Shown here piece after piece: positions 54,110-63,479 of a stretch of 64,000 nt of DNA. A program made the translations under genes and the position numbers. The stretch's first letter is position 1. Every line of letters begins with the position of its first letter. This stretch comes from Dyadobacter sp. NIV53. Its GTDB lineage: Bacteria > Bacteroidota > Bacteroidia > Cytophagales > Spirosomataceae. Location: contig NZ_CP081299.1 in the NCBI RefSeq assembly GCF_019711195.1, forward strand, positions 2,604,001 to 2,668,000, in the 5' to 3' direction. The notes beneath the pieces were generated by a model. It was not told where the DNA came from. It saw only the letters and a list, made by a program, of their open reading frames with translations, and searched no databases.

Positions 54110-54625
54110 ATGAAACAATTGACTTTTACCTGCATGATGTTGTTTACAACCACATTAATGTTTGCACAAACGGCTCATGACAAACAGGTAGCAGACTGGG
54201 AAAGAGCAAAAGTTTATACCAGGGAATATCTGGATGCAATGCCTGATGATGGTTACAGTTTTAAGCCTACTCCTGAAATGCGTTCATTTGCCGAACAAAT
54301 GGATCACATTGCAGACGCTAATTTTGGTTTTACTGCGGCAGCAACGGGAAAGAAGAGCCCATTTGAAGGAAAGGCAGAAAAAATGACAGACCAATCCAAA
54401 GCAGCGGTTACCAAAGTAGTTATGGACAGTTATGATTTCGTTATTGCTTCCTTGAAAGATGTTCCTGATGCGGACATGAATAAAGACATCAAGTTATTCG
54501 GAATGGAGACCAAAACCGGAATTGCATTTGAAAAAGCATTTGAACATCAAACCCACCACCGCGGACAAACAACCGTGTACATACGTTTAAAAGGTGTGAA
54601 ACCACCACAGGAAAAGTTGTTTTAA
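54110..54625 (+). CDS. DinB-family protein, secreted
   Basis: 171 residues: signal peptide (MKQLTFTCMMLFTTTLMFAQ) then a four-helix DinB/YfiT-like bundle. The metal-binding His residues are in EQMDHIADANFGF and FEHQTHHRGQTTVYIRLKG. DinB-like proteins bind divalent metal; many Bacteroidota members carry a signal peptide, and their function is unknown. A terminator follows. Confidence 0.88.
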   Translation: MKQLTFTCMMLFTTTLMFAQTAHDKQVADWERAKVYTREYLDAMPDDGYSFKPTPEMRSFAEQMDHIADANFGFTAAATGKKSPFEGKAEKMTDQSKAAVTKVVMDSYDFVIASLKDVPDADMNKDIKLFGMETKTGIAFEKAFEHQTHHRGQTTVYIRLKGVKPPQEKLF

Positions 54626-54641
54626 TATTTTTAGAAAACAT

Positions 54642-54673
54642 AAAAAATGCCTCAGTAAGTTGAGGCATTTTTT
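54642..54673. terminator. Bidirectional terminator
   Basis: AAAAAATGCCTCA pairs with TGAGGCATTTTTT around a 6-nt loop, between the DinB gene and the convergent glycosyltransferase gene. Confidence 0.88.
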
Positions 54674-54696
54674 GTATAATCTGATTTGGAAGATCA

Positions 54697-55683
54697 CTAA
54701 GCTTTTACTTTCGAACGCAGGTGAAATATAGAAATAGCCAGAAAGCTATAAATTTTCAGTAAAAACGGCGGTACAACAAAGTCTCTGATGATCTCTTTCT
54801 TCTTTTCCGAAGGCGGCTCTGCCAAGGACAAATATTTTAATGCAAATTTCATTTTTGGCCAGTATTTATCCTTGTATTGTTTGGCAAATAACAACTTGTG
54901 GTAATAAACTGCAATGTTTTTCCTGATCCTGGAATCGTACTTATAACTGAACTCCTTATTAATATTGGAGTAAAGCTGAATACGATTAAAAAGGAAATCA
55001 GAACTATAATGATTATCGGCAAAACTGGCTCCTCCCCTGTTTTTTCTGTAAACAGACATTACTTCATCAATGTAACCGATTGGTCCCCGGCTTGCCAGCA
55101 TTATGTTACGTGGAATATCACCGCTAGTTGACAGATTAGTCCACTCAGGATCAGGATTATCCGCAAAATCCTGACGACGAAACATCAGGCTGGACGTAGC
55201 GATGTAGCACAGTTCATCCTCACCAATGAGATCATCAACAGTAATTTCCGGTTTTTTAAGTTCGTTTACCAAATGAGATGGTGCTGAATTATCATCATAG
55301 ATAGCCATCGCATTGTGGTAACTGGCAGAATAATGAGGATTTGCATCCAGCATTTCAACCTGTTTCTGCAATTTGTGAGGAGAAGTCAGATAATCGTCCC
55401 CATCAAACTGAGCTATATATTCCCCCTTCGCATTGGCAAAAGTATTAAGCGCATTGAACTTGCCGTTTAACCCCAGGTTTTTAGAATTCAGTAACAACCT
55501 GATCTTGTCAGGAAAGCGCTTTTGGTATTCTTTAAGAATGCTGACAGTATTATCTTTCGAGCAGTCGTCACCTACAATGATCTCATAAGGGAATGTGGTT
55601 TGCTGCATAAGCAGTGAATCCAGCATTTTGCTCACAAATTTTTCGTGGTTATAAGTAACAACACAAACACTCACTTTTATCAT
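54697..55683 (-). CDS. Family 2 glycosyltransferase
   Basis: 328 residues with a GT-A fold: SVCVVTYNHEKFVSKMLDSL, EIIVGDDCSKDNTVSIL, the FDGDDYLTSPHKLQ metal motif (DxD type) and a later SGDIPRN segment near the catalytic base position. A C-terminal hydrophobic segment (FLLKIYSFLAISIF) may anchor it to the membrane. It would add a sugar to a polysaccharide or glycan; the donor is unknown. Confidence 0.9.
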   Translation of the reverse strand: MIKVSVCVVTYNHEKFVSKMLDSLLMQQTTFPYEIIVGDDCSKDNTVSILKEYQKRFPDKIRLLLNSKNLGLNGKFNALNTFANAKGEYIAQFDGDDYLTSPHKLQKQVEMLDANPHYSASYHNAMAIYDDNSAPSHLVNELKKPEITVDDLIGEDELCYIATSSLMFRRQDFADNPDPEWTNLSTSGDIPRNIMLASRGPIGYIDEVMSVYRKNRGGASFADNHYSSDFLFNRIQLYSNINKEFSYKYDSRIRKNIAVYYHKLLFAKQYKDKYWPKMKFALKYLSLAEPPSEKKKEIIRDFVVPPFLLKIYSFLAISIFHLRSKVKA

Positions 55684-55811
55684 AAAAATTCATTTTCAAG
55701 CCGCAAAGGTAAGGCAATTGTAATAAAACTATACAAACGATACGGGAATCATAGTTTATAGTAACTTTGGAAATAATAAAAAACTGTACTCCGAACGCAA
55801 AACAAACTTCC

Positions 55812-56570
55812 ATGATTGAACAGCCCCTTTTCAGAAGTCCCAAAATATTTAGTCAGTTTAAGTACCTTGTTGCTGCTGAAAGTACCAGACATGGAGGTGT
55901 AAGTACGCATCCCTATTTGTCTTTAAATCTGGGAGGAGCTACAAACGATGCGCCGGAAAATGTAGAGGAAAATAATTTAAGATTCTTTTCTGCTTTAAAC
56001 ATCCCGTTAGCCCAGGTTGCCAAATCTCATCAGGTCCATAGTTCTGAAATTCTGAATGTCCAAAATCCGGGAAGATATGAAGGATACGATGCCCTGATTA
56101 CCAATAAACCTAATATACAGTTAGCCGTTACTATTGCAGATTGTACACCCGTTTTGATTTATGACCCAGTCAGTCATGCGGTTGCAGCAATTCATGCAGG
56201 ATGGAAGGGAACAATGCTGAATATTGTGTTAAAAACAGTACAAACAATGCAAAAAGAATTTGGGTCTGATCCGAAGGCTTTTGTGGCTTACGTGGGCACA
56301 TGCATTGACGAATGTTCATTTGAAGTGGGGGAAGAGGTTGCAATAAATTTTGATTCCGAATACAAACGCTGGGATGCAGAAAAAGGGAAGTTCTTTATTG
56401 ATCTGAAACTCGCTAATAAAAATCAGTTGTTGCATGCCGGGCTGAATGCTGAAAATATTGAAATATCAGCCTGTTCTACGGTTCTGAACAACAACGATTA
56501 TTTTTCGTATCGCCTTGAAAAAGGACTAACCGGCAGAATGCTGGCAACCATAGGAATGACAGGTGTTTAG
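55812..56570 (+). CDS. pgeF: Peptidoglycan editing factor PgeF (laccase-domain protein)
   Basis: The frame opens at a TTG (55767), but ATG at 55812 (MIEQPLFRSPK) is the likely start. The family landmarks are there: ESTRHGGVSTHPY, AKSHQVHSSEIL, TIADCTPVLIYD, AAIHAGWKGT, VGTCIDECSFEVG and SYRLEKGLTGRM. The His/Cys set forms the zinc site. PgeF (YfiH) removes mis-incorporated serine from cell-wall precursors and can act on purine nucleosides. 252 residues, usual length. Confidence 0.93.
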   Translation: MIEQPLFRSPKIFSQFKYLVAAESTRHGGVSTHPYLSLNLGGATNDAPENVEENNLRFFSALNIPLAQVAKSHQVHSSEILNVQNPGRYEGYDALITNKPNIQLAVTIADCTPVLIYDPVSHAVAAIHAGWKGTMLNIVLKTVQTMQKEFGSDPKAFVAYVGTCIDECSFEVGEEVAINFDSEYKRWDAEKGKFFIDLKLANKNQLLHAGLNAENIEISACSTVLNNNDYFSYRLEKGLTGRMLATIGMTGV

Positions 56571-56620
56571 GATTTAGAAAGAGTTCCTATACTCTTGACT
56601 TTTAACTCAAAACTCTGAAC

Positions 56621-58316
56621 TTACTTGCCCTTCCTTGCCACTATCACCCTTTTTTTAAACTGCTGTTTATTACCAGTTGTATCGAAAGTATCAACGAGCA
56701 AAAGATAATATCCCGTTGGAACAAGTTGTCCATGATCGTCGGTTCCATCCCAGCGTATTTCTCCGGTTGTTCCAATCAGCTGGTTATCAATCATATTTCT
56801 GATTAATCTGCCGCTAATATTATAGATCCGTAAGGCAGCAATCCGGCCTGTTACACTTTGGCTGTAACGGATTATGGTATAGTCATCCAAGCCATCATTA
56901 TCCGGAGTAAATGCTTCAGGTTCAACGGTAAAAACATCTTCCGGCATATCTGTCAACATTTGAGAATTTGCATATCCCGGTGTTGCATAACCAACAGTCG
57001 CGGCCGCAGAATGCCAGTTTGATAAATCGGCAGAAGTCTTTTCAGCATCTGTTTTTTCCAGGGAAACGCCTTTCACATCCGAAAGTAGTTCATGATGCAT
57101 TTCTTCCGAATAAATAAATTTATCGGATAACCTTAGATTATTGTCTCTTAAAATTACACCTCCGCCTACATTTGAATATGCCGGAAAAGAAGCCATTTCC
57201 AAAAAATTCTGTGGCCGGTCAACAGGATACTGTTCCTTTACAACAGACGGTTCAGTTGTGAGGGCCAGATAGGAATTGGGTGGCATAATAACCTGATCAG
57301 TAGTAATTATGCTAAAAACATTTGGCTCTCCGTTTTTAGTGTTTCCTAATGCCCAGTTGTTCAGGCTGATATATTTCCTTGATTTATTATTTAATTCAAC
57401 AAAATCGACTCCGCCTTCTCTGGGATTAAAAAGGATTTCGTTAATAACAATATCACCAGAGTCTGCCTGCGACGGCAATGCCAAAATATGGTTTGATTCT
57501 CTCAGAAGATTTCCGGCACAATCTGAAATATTACGAATGTTCAGCACGTACTCACGGCCTTCCAAAAGTGGCGAATCCAAGGTTAGAATTAGATTATGAA
57601 AAACTGGAAGTGCCAATTGCCGTTTAATAATGTTTCGCCCGGAAAGTGTAATGACAGATCCCAATACAGCATTTACACTATCCATTCTTTCATTAAATAC
57701 AACAACCAATTCTTTATTCCCTAGTATATCTACCCTGGTCACAAGAGGAGGAATCACGTCAGTATCAGCCTTTTCAATACTATTTTTTCCATCTGGCGTA
57801 CCTCCTTTTTTATCCAGGGGAAACCGACCAGTTACCGGCTTCTCCGCACGGATTGTTCAAGTCAGTCATTTCCAAAGAATAACCACCGTCCCTTTTATCA
57901 GAATCCCACCATTTTTTTTGGTAAGAAATGGAATATACAAGTTGGTTTTGCTTATTGTAAAGTGCGAGTGCCATACCGTCGTTTGTCAGCGAAAAAGAGC
58001 TTAGTCCAATCACTTTTCCATAAACGGATAGTAAGTCCGTGTTATTCCGATGGCAAATAATTCTAAAATTGCCAGGAGGAATCGTTGAGTCCGGAAGTAA
58101 AATTGAACGGTTGCCGGAAGTCAATTTCCATCCTTTTAAGGAAATTACATTTGAAGTTCTGTTATGCAATTCAATATATTCCGCATCCGGCAAACCAACC
58201 ACAGGAGTTGGATCCGCCATAATTTCGCTGATTACAACTGAATTGTAAACTTGTGAATAGCCAAAAAGAGGTGAATTTAAAACTATAAAAAAGATAAATG
58301 TGCAGATCCTGGCCAT
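56621..58316 (-). pseudogene. Lamin-tail-domain surface protein, frame break near 57818
   Basis: From ATG at 58316 a signal peptide leads to a lamin-tail domain (VVISEIMADPTPVVGLPDAEYIELHN in parts; ISLKGWKLTSGNR). The frame breaks at GTTTCCCC near 57815-57823; removing one C gives WSVSLDKKGGTPDGKN, a natural continuation. Then come an SbsA-like Ig region, a second lamin-tail domain (IVINEILFNPREGGVDFVEL) and a C-terminal FlgD-like/sorting module (VEPEAFTPDNDGLDD, YNISGRLIRNMID). The restored protein has about 565 residues and looks like a secreted surface protein. The ending FKKRVIVARKGK fits type IX cargo. Confidence 0.82.
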
Positions 58317-58467
58317 AATGATAACAAGACGTAAAATAAGTATGTCCTTTGTTAACATATACGAAAAGGTACCAGTCAGGTAACAAAATGATGGCAGGTA
58401 CTGAAAAACAAAATTCAACCCCAAACGAGGTTGAATTAAATATTCCTAAATAATGAGTTATGGCAAA

Positions 58468-58904
58468 TTAATTATTATCTCCTGTTACTGCCGGATTTGC
58501 AACCACAGTAGATACCGGCTGAGCTGGTTTTGCTTTTGGAGTTGATACAGTTCTGCCCGTCACAGGTTTTGCCGCAACTGGTTTCGCTGAAACAACCTTT
58601 GCAGGCGTGGCCACCGGAGGTTTAGATGTTGCTGCTGCTACCAAAGCCGCAATTTTTTCTGATTTTTTCTTGTCTTTTTTACCTTCTTTCTTACCCTGTC
58701 CTTTTGCCTTTTTTTCAGCATTTTTTGCTTCTTTGGCCTTCAGTTTCAAGGTTTCCTTTTCAAATTTGGCTACTTTTTTGCCAGTTTGGCTGCTGCTTTT
58801 TCAATCGTTCTTTTTATTTTCTTCGAGCCGGTTACGATAGATTCGATTTTTCCGGATAGTGTTTCGGCGATCTCAGAGGATAATTTTTTTGTTGCGGATT
58901 TCAT
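58468..58904 (-). pseudogene. Ala/Lys/Pro-rich histone-H1-like protein, frame break at an A-run
   Basis: It starts MKSATKKLSSEIAETLSGK and is rich in Lys and Ala. The six A residues (T on plus strand) at 58774-58779 break the frame; with seven it reads LAKKVAKFEKETLKL and goes on through a Lys-rich segment and a Pro/Ala/Val tail (KPVAAKPVTG, AKPAQPVST). This resembles the histone H1-like Hc1/AlgP-type nucleoid proteins of Bacteroidota. It probably binds DNA. Restored length is about 146 residues. Confidence 0.7.
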
Positions 58905-59035
58905 AATTTCTTATTTAAATACATTTAAAGATGGAATTAGTGTCAGTTAAGATTATTTCAGAATACATAAAGCTATATCCACACTATCAACCTGCAATTA
59001 CAAGTTTATTTAATATAACATCCAAATATTTCGTG

Positions 59036-59569
59036 TTATATTTCTGTTAACTTATTTCTGACAAACTCCCACAAAATGATTCCCGCTGAAACTGAAACGT
59101 TAAAAGAATGCTTGGTGCCAAACTGAGGAATCTCCAGGCAACCATCAACCAATGACATTACTTCTTCCGAAACCCCTTCCACTTCATTCCCAAAAACGAA
59201 GGCATAAGACGTATTTTGAAGCGGTTGAAAATGTTCCAGCGAGGTACTTCCTTCCACTTGTTCCACGGCCAATACTTTATACCCCGAACTTTGTAATTTT
59301 CTTACTGCGTCAGTAGCAAGTGCTTCTTTTTCCCATATCACTGCAAGTTCAGCACCTAATGCGCTTCTTGTAATTTCACGATGCGGGGGTTCTTGTGTAT
59401 AGCCGCACAATATCATTTTTTCGGCCCGAAAAGCATCAGCTGTACGAAAAAAAGAACCTATATTATTGAGGCTCCGTATGTTGTCCAATACTATTACATA
59501 AGGAAATTTATCTGAATCTTTAAACTCATCCACAGATAAGCGATTCATTTCTTCGACGCGCAGTTTTCG
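59036..59569 (-). CDS. SpoU/TrmH-family RNA methyltransferase
   Basis: 177 residues from ATG at 59569 (a TTG at 59602 extends the frame). The SPOUT motifs are VLDNIRSLNNIGSFFRTADAF, FVFGNEVEGVSEEV and IPQFGTKHSFNVSVSAGIIL. These form the knotted AdoMet site that 2'-O-methylates tRNA or rRNA. The lack of an N-terminal RNA-binding extension matches the short TrmL/TrmH group. Target nucleotide cannot be read from sequence. Confidence 0.93.
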   Translation of the reverse strand, partial: RKLRVEEMNRLSVDEFKDSDKFPYVIVLDNIRSLNNIGSFFRTADAFRAEKMILCGYTQEPPHREITRSALGAELAVIWEKEALATDAVRKLQSSGYKVLAVEQVEGSTSLEHFQPLQNTSYAFVFGNEVEGVSEEVMSLVDGCLEIPQFGTKHSFNVSVSAGIILWEFVRNKLTEI

Positions 59570-59689
59570 CATGAAAGGTGATTTGGTATAAATAAAGAAC
59601 AAACCTACTACGAAATGCTCAGATTCGAACTGAAAACACAGCTTTACAGGAACGAAAATATGGACTGTGTAAAGGATCAGGCAAAAAAA

Positions 59690-59715
59690 ATAACCCTGTA
59701 AAATAACAGGGTTAT
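59690..59715. terminator. Terminator of the NarL-type regulator gene
   Basis: ATAACCCTGT pairs perfectly with ACAGGGTTAT around a 6-nt loop. On the minus strand a run of eight T residues follows, so it ends the regulator gene's transcript. Confidence 0.88.
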
Positions 59716-59741
59716 CATATAAAAATGAATGTTACTGACTA

Positions 59742-60362
59742 CTACTTAATTTTGGTGATCAGCTCAACAATGTTTTTAACGCCAAGTTTTTCAAAAATCC
59801 TTGCTTTATAAGTACTAACAGTGGACAATTGCAAATTCAGCTTTTCCGCAATTTTTGCTGTTCCAAGCCCTTCTTTCAGCAAGTTCATTACATCTGTTTC
59901 GCGTGGAGAAAGTGTAACGATTGGATCCGGAAGATATTCCTTAGGATTGATAAGCCTGTTAATATTCATTTGCTGCATATCCTGGCTCATATATTTTTTA
60001 TTGTCCAGAACGCTCATTACGGCTGCCTTAAACTCATCTTCAGGAGCATCCTTTGACAAGTATCCGTCAGCACCAGCTTGTAAATATAACAAACCATAAA
60101 GCTGCTCATCATAGCTGGAAAACATTAAAATCCTGGTTCCTGGTGATTTGGAACGTATGGTTTCAACCATTTTGGTAGTATTACCACCCGGTATATTAAT
60201 ATCCAGAATTAAAAGATCGTATGATTTTAATTCCAGCTCTTTAATTATCTTATCAAAATCATCAACATCTGAAATTGAGGAATCAGGAATAAGAGATTGA
60301 AGGAGATGTTTTGTTCCAATCCTCACTACAACGTGATCTTCGGCAATAAGTATGTGTTTCAT
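59742..60362 (-). CDS. NarL/FixJ-type response regulator
   Basis: 206 residues from ATG at 60362 (an upstream TTG adds six residues). Receiver domain with ILIAEDHVVVRIGTKHL and phospho-acceptor Asp in LLILDINIPGG, conserved Lys in GYLSKDAPEDE. The C-terminal LuxR-type HTH is VTLSPRETDVMNLLKEGLG and STYKARIFEKLGV. It is a transcription regulator of a two-component system; no kinase gene is beside it. Targets unknown. Confidence 0.94.
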   Translation of the reverse strand: MKHILIAEDHVVVRIGTKHLLQSLIPDSSISDVDDFDKIIKELELKSYDLLILDINIPGGNTTKMVETIRSKSPGTRILMFSSYDEQLYGLLYLQAGADGYLSKDAPEDEFKAAVMSVLDNKKYMSQDMQQMNINRLINPKEYLPDPIVTLSPRETDVMNLLKEGLGTAKIAEKLNLQLSTVSTYKARIFEKLGVKNIVELITKIK

Positions 60363-60380
60363 GTACGGGTTTTGATCCAA

Positions 60381-60734
60381 ATAAGAATGGAATTGCTCAT
60401 GTCCAAAGTTAAATTAAACTATTAACTTTTAATTAACCATTTATCTTTTTTTATGAAAAAGTTATTGATTAATTACCAATTTTCTCCAGTTATCCGGTTT
60501 TGATTGATTTTGTTTGCACAAAAATAGCAATAGGCGTCGTATTTAACATAAAAAAAATGAAATTAGTATATTTTAATTAACTAACGGTCAAATTCACCGT
60601 TATTTCGATGCCAATCGAATTTATTCGCGTAAGTTAATTTTTTATTTATACTTTGTATCACACAATTCGTTAATTTTTTTTTAATTATTAAAAATAAAAC
60701 TAATACTCCGGTTTTTAGGTGGGACACCGAAACC
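60381..60734. other. Long AT-rich promoter region
   Basis: 354 bp between divergent genes, without an open frame of note. AACGGT-N7-ACCGTT at 60583-60601 is a perfect 6-bp inverted repeat and a possible operator. ATACTTTG near 60650 resembles the TAnnTTTG -7 element. Nothing else was recognised. Confidence 0.4.
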
Positions 60735-61679
60735 TTGGAAGTCTATCTTTATGAACTTGACAATCTGGTAGAACTTTCTCTAAAATTTGATCCGTATATT
60801 TTCCATACTCCAAAACATTTGCTTACACAGTCCCCGTCGACAATATTCTGCTTTTATCTTTTTCGCAAAGTTGAGGATGCGGCAACTGCTATTTTTCAAT
60901 GTGTTTCGGATCATGAGAAAAACTGGCTATCTCCCGCAAAAGCACCATTTGGTGGAATTCAGTGTGATGAAAGTTGTGTACCAGAAGACATTACATTTTT
61001 TATCCAGTGCATTGAACAGTGGATTTCAAGCTGTGGAGGAAACAGAATATCCCTAAAAACCCCGCCGTCATGTTACGATGAAAATGTAAATGTATTAATT
61101 TCAAATTGCCTTGGTGTAGATAATTATACAAAAACCACCATTTACGCCAATCATCATATTGTAGTGACATCAAATTTTTTCGAAAGTATAATTCGCAATT
61201 CCGAAAAAAGAAGGCTAAAAAAGTGTAACATGGCAGGCTTCAATTGTAGCATATATAAAGGCCCATCCACCGAAATTATTTACAGCTTTTTGTCATATTG
61301 CAAATCAGAAAAAAATTACAGTCTGTCAGTAACATTTTCTCAGCTAGAACAATTACTCACCACTTTCCCGAATGAGTTTACCGTTTTTATAGTCAGAGAC
61401 CTGGATACAATCGTAGCACTCACCGTAACGGTTCGTATAAACCAGTCTATTCTTTATAATTTTTTGTCCGCAAGCTTGCCTTCATACAGTCGTTACAGTC
61501 CGGCTGTTATGCTGACTGAGGCAGTATATATTTTTTGTCAGGAAAATGGGATTTCAATACTCGACCTGGGCATATCGCTGGATCATCATGGGAATGAAAA
61601 ACCAAACCTGATCCGTTTCAAAGAAAATATTGGTGGTAAAAGAAGTTATAAGGCCATGTATGAGAAAAATCTGAAATGA
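60735..61679 (+). CDS. FemAB/GNAT-like acyltransferase, probable TTG start
   Basis: 314 residues. The second half (about 140-300) follows the FemAB/BioF2-like acetyltransferase pattern: RRLKKCNMAGFN, FTVFIVRDLDTIVALTVTVRI and the closing GISILDLGISLDHHGNEKPNLIRFKENIGG in parts. No ATG lies upstream in frame before the TTG at 60735. It sits next to two methyltransferase genes and a flippase, suggesting modification of a surface glycan or lipid. The substrate is unknown. It ends 1 bp from the convergent gene. Confidence 0.72.
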   Translation: MEVYLYELDNLVELSLKFDPYIFHTPKHLLTQSPSTIFCFYLFRKVEDAATAIFQCVSDHEKNWLSPAKAPFGGIQCDESCVPEDITFFIQCIEQWISSCGGNRISLKTPPSCYDENVNVLISNCLGVDNYTKTTIYANHHIVVTSNFFESIIRNSEKRRLKKCNMAGFNCSIYKGPSTEIIYSFLSYCKSEKNYSLSVTFSQLEQLLTTFPNEFTVFIVRDLDTIVALTVTVRINQSILYNFLSASLPSYSRYSPAVMLTEAVYIFCQENGISILDLGISLDHHGNEKPNLIRFKENIGGKRSYKAMYEKNLK

Positions 61680-62321
61680 TCAGATTTCAAGACAGTTCCC
61701 GTCCCGGTAAAATACAGTGCTGCAGCTTTCTGTACTGATAATAGGTAAAGAGCCCTGGAAATCAAGTTTTCTGAAACCACGCTGCTTCATAAGATCTTTT
61801 GCATTCTGATACCATTCGCGTTCAGAATTATCCAGTATTAATACCCCGTCTGGTGTTAAAAAATCGACGGCAGCTGCTGTGCATTTTACTCGATTTCTTC
61901 CATCTACCACAACTATATGATAACGCTTACCTTCATTTTTAACAGCATTGATGTAATCATTGCCAACAGGCTGAGCCATTACTTTGGTATTCGAAGGCAA
62001 TTGTGAACTAATTTGCTTAATCCAGTTTGTATCATGTTCAACAGCAGTTACATGCTTTACCTGACTGGCATACCAGCGTGTTGAATTTCCTGAACCGTAC
62101 TCAAATACTTCAAAATGAGGTTTCAGGCGAGGTTTCAAAAAGAATATAAAGGAATAAGTATACCATGGAAGCGGGTTCCCGTCAGCATCCACCGACTGTT
62201 TAGAATTATAACTCCTAAACCAGCCATATTGCTTTAATGCACCTGTCATTACAAGTTGCAAACTGGCCCCTAATCCTACTGTATTCAGTACATCCCAAAC
62301 TTTATTCTTTAAAGCAAGCAT
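61680..62321 (-). CDS. Class I SAM-dependent methyltransferase-like protein
   Basis: 213 residues. The Rossmann core has FEVFEYGSGNSTRWYA (motif I), VTAVEHDTNW (acidic loop), YHIVVVDGRNRVKCTAAA and GVLILDNSEREWY. The N-terminal 60 residues include a short hydrophobic stretch. It belongs with the methyltransferases encoded in surface-polysaccharide clusters. The methyl acceptor is unknown. Confidence 0.83.
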   Translation of the reverse strand: MLALKNKVWDVLNTVGLGASLQLVMTGALKQYGWFRSYNSKQSVDADGNPLPWYTYSFIFFLKPRLKPHFEVFEYGSGNSTRWYASQVKHVTAVEHDTNWIKQISSQLPSNTKVMAQPVGNDYINAVKNEGKRYHIVVVDGRNRVKCTAAAVDFLTPDGVLILDNSEREWYQNAKDLMKQRGFRKLDFQGSLPIISTESCSTVFYRDGNCLEI

Positions 62322-62533
62322 TATAAAAACTTAAAAATCCTGATTATATATTTTTTCTGGTCATTTTTTAAATAATCCCGATACAATATTAGCTTGTTTT
62401 TAAATACAGAATCTACTCATATTGAAAAGAAAATAGTCATGATATTCATTTCTAACATTCTGAATACCTGTTGTACCAAAAGGTATGTTAAATTAAATGT
62501 TATATTTTTGCCACCATATAATCCGTCGTAATA

Positions 62534-63415
62534 ATGAAATTAAAGACCATAAAGACCATTCTCAATCATCCTTTAAATAAAGACAGAAAATTAAATGCGC
62601 TGTTTACCTTCTTCAAACGAGGAATTATAATCCGGCTCCACAAGCATCCGATCGTATATCCATTCATTGAAGATACTTTTCTGGTTGTTGATAAAGGGAT
62701 GTCGAGTGCTGAATTACAGATATATACAAGTTTGTATGATACCAATGAAATGCTTTTTATGATGCATTACCTGCGTCCGGAAGATACATTCGTAGATATT
62801 GGAGCGAACATCGGTGTGTATTCAGTTTTGGCGTCGGGGGTTGCAGGCGCAAAGTCATTGGCTTTTGAACCAATTCCATCTACATTTTTCCGCCTGAAAA
62901 GAAATATTCATTATAATAATTTACAACAGAAAGTGGAACTCTTCAATCTGGGGGTAGGTGACAAAGAAGAAACTCTCGTATTCTCGGACTCCCTGGATGC
63001 AATAAACCATGTCGTTACCGACGGAAAATATTCAGGTCCGGTAACAAATGTACCTGTTAGCACCCTGGACAAACTGATGTTAAACCAAACTCCGAATCTT
63101 TTAAAGATTGATGTGGAAGGTTTTGAGGCAAATGTGATCAATGGCGCCACAGAAACACTCCAGCGGCCAGAATTGAGAGTAATTATTATGGAAACCAACG
63201 GCCTATCCGATCAGTACGAATTTGGTCAGAATTACATCCATAACAAGTTATTGTCGCTTGGATTTACACCGAACAGCTATTCACCTCAGGACAGAAAAAT
63301 TGTCCCCATTGAATCTACCAATCCGGAAAACACAATTTATATCCGTGATATGGAATTTGTAAAAGAGCGGATCAAAACCGGCAAAAAAGTAAGGTTATTG
63401 AATCAGCTGTTATAA
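62534..63415 (+). CDS. FkbM-family methyltransferase
   Basis: 293 residues with the FkbM domain at about 85-240: DTFVDIGANIGVYSVLAS (AdoMet motif I), SLAFEPIPSTFFRLKRN, the VSTLDKLM block and LLKIDVEGFEANVINGA. FkbM enzymes are O-methyltransferases, often of sugars in polysaccharide biosynthesis clusters. It sits between another methyltransferase gene and the flippase gene. Acceptor unknown. Confidence 0.92.
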   Translation: MKLKTIKTILNHPLNKDRKLNALFTFFKRGIIIRLHKHPIVYPFIEDTFLVVDKGMSSAELQIYTSLYDTNEMLFMMHYLRPEDTFVDIGANIGVYSVLASGVAGAKSLAFEPIPSTFFRLKRNIHYNNLQQKVELFNLGVGDKEETLVFSDSLDAINHVVTDGKYSGPVTNVPVSTLDKLMLNQTPNLLKIDVEGFEANVINGATETLQRPELRVIIMETNGLSDQYEFGQNYIHNKLLSLGFTPNSYSPQDRKIVPIESTNPENTIYIRDMEFVKERIKTGKKVRLLNQLL

Positions 63416-63479
63416 GCGAACGAACTAAGCGGAAATCGAAAGCTTAAAACCGGAATTGATAAATTCAAACTGGTATAAC

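Noticed and set aside
59600..59660. tRNA T-arm-like TTCGAAT motif on the minus strand
   Set aside because: The T-stem can be drawn, but no acceptor, D or anticodon stems can be built around it.
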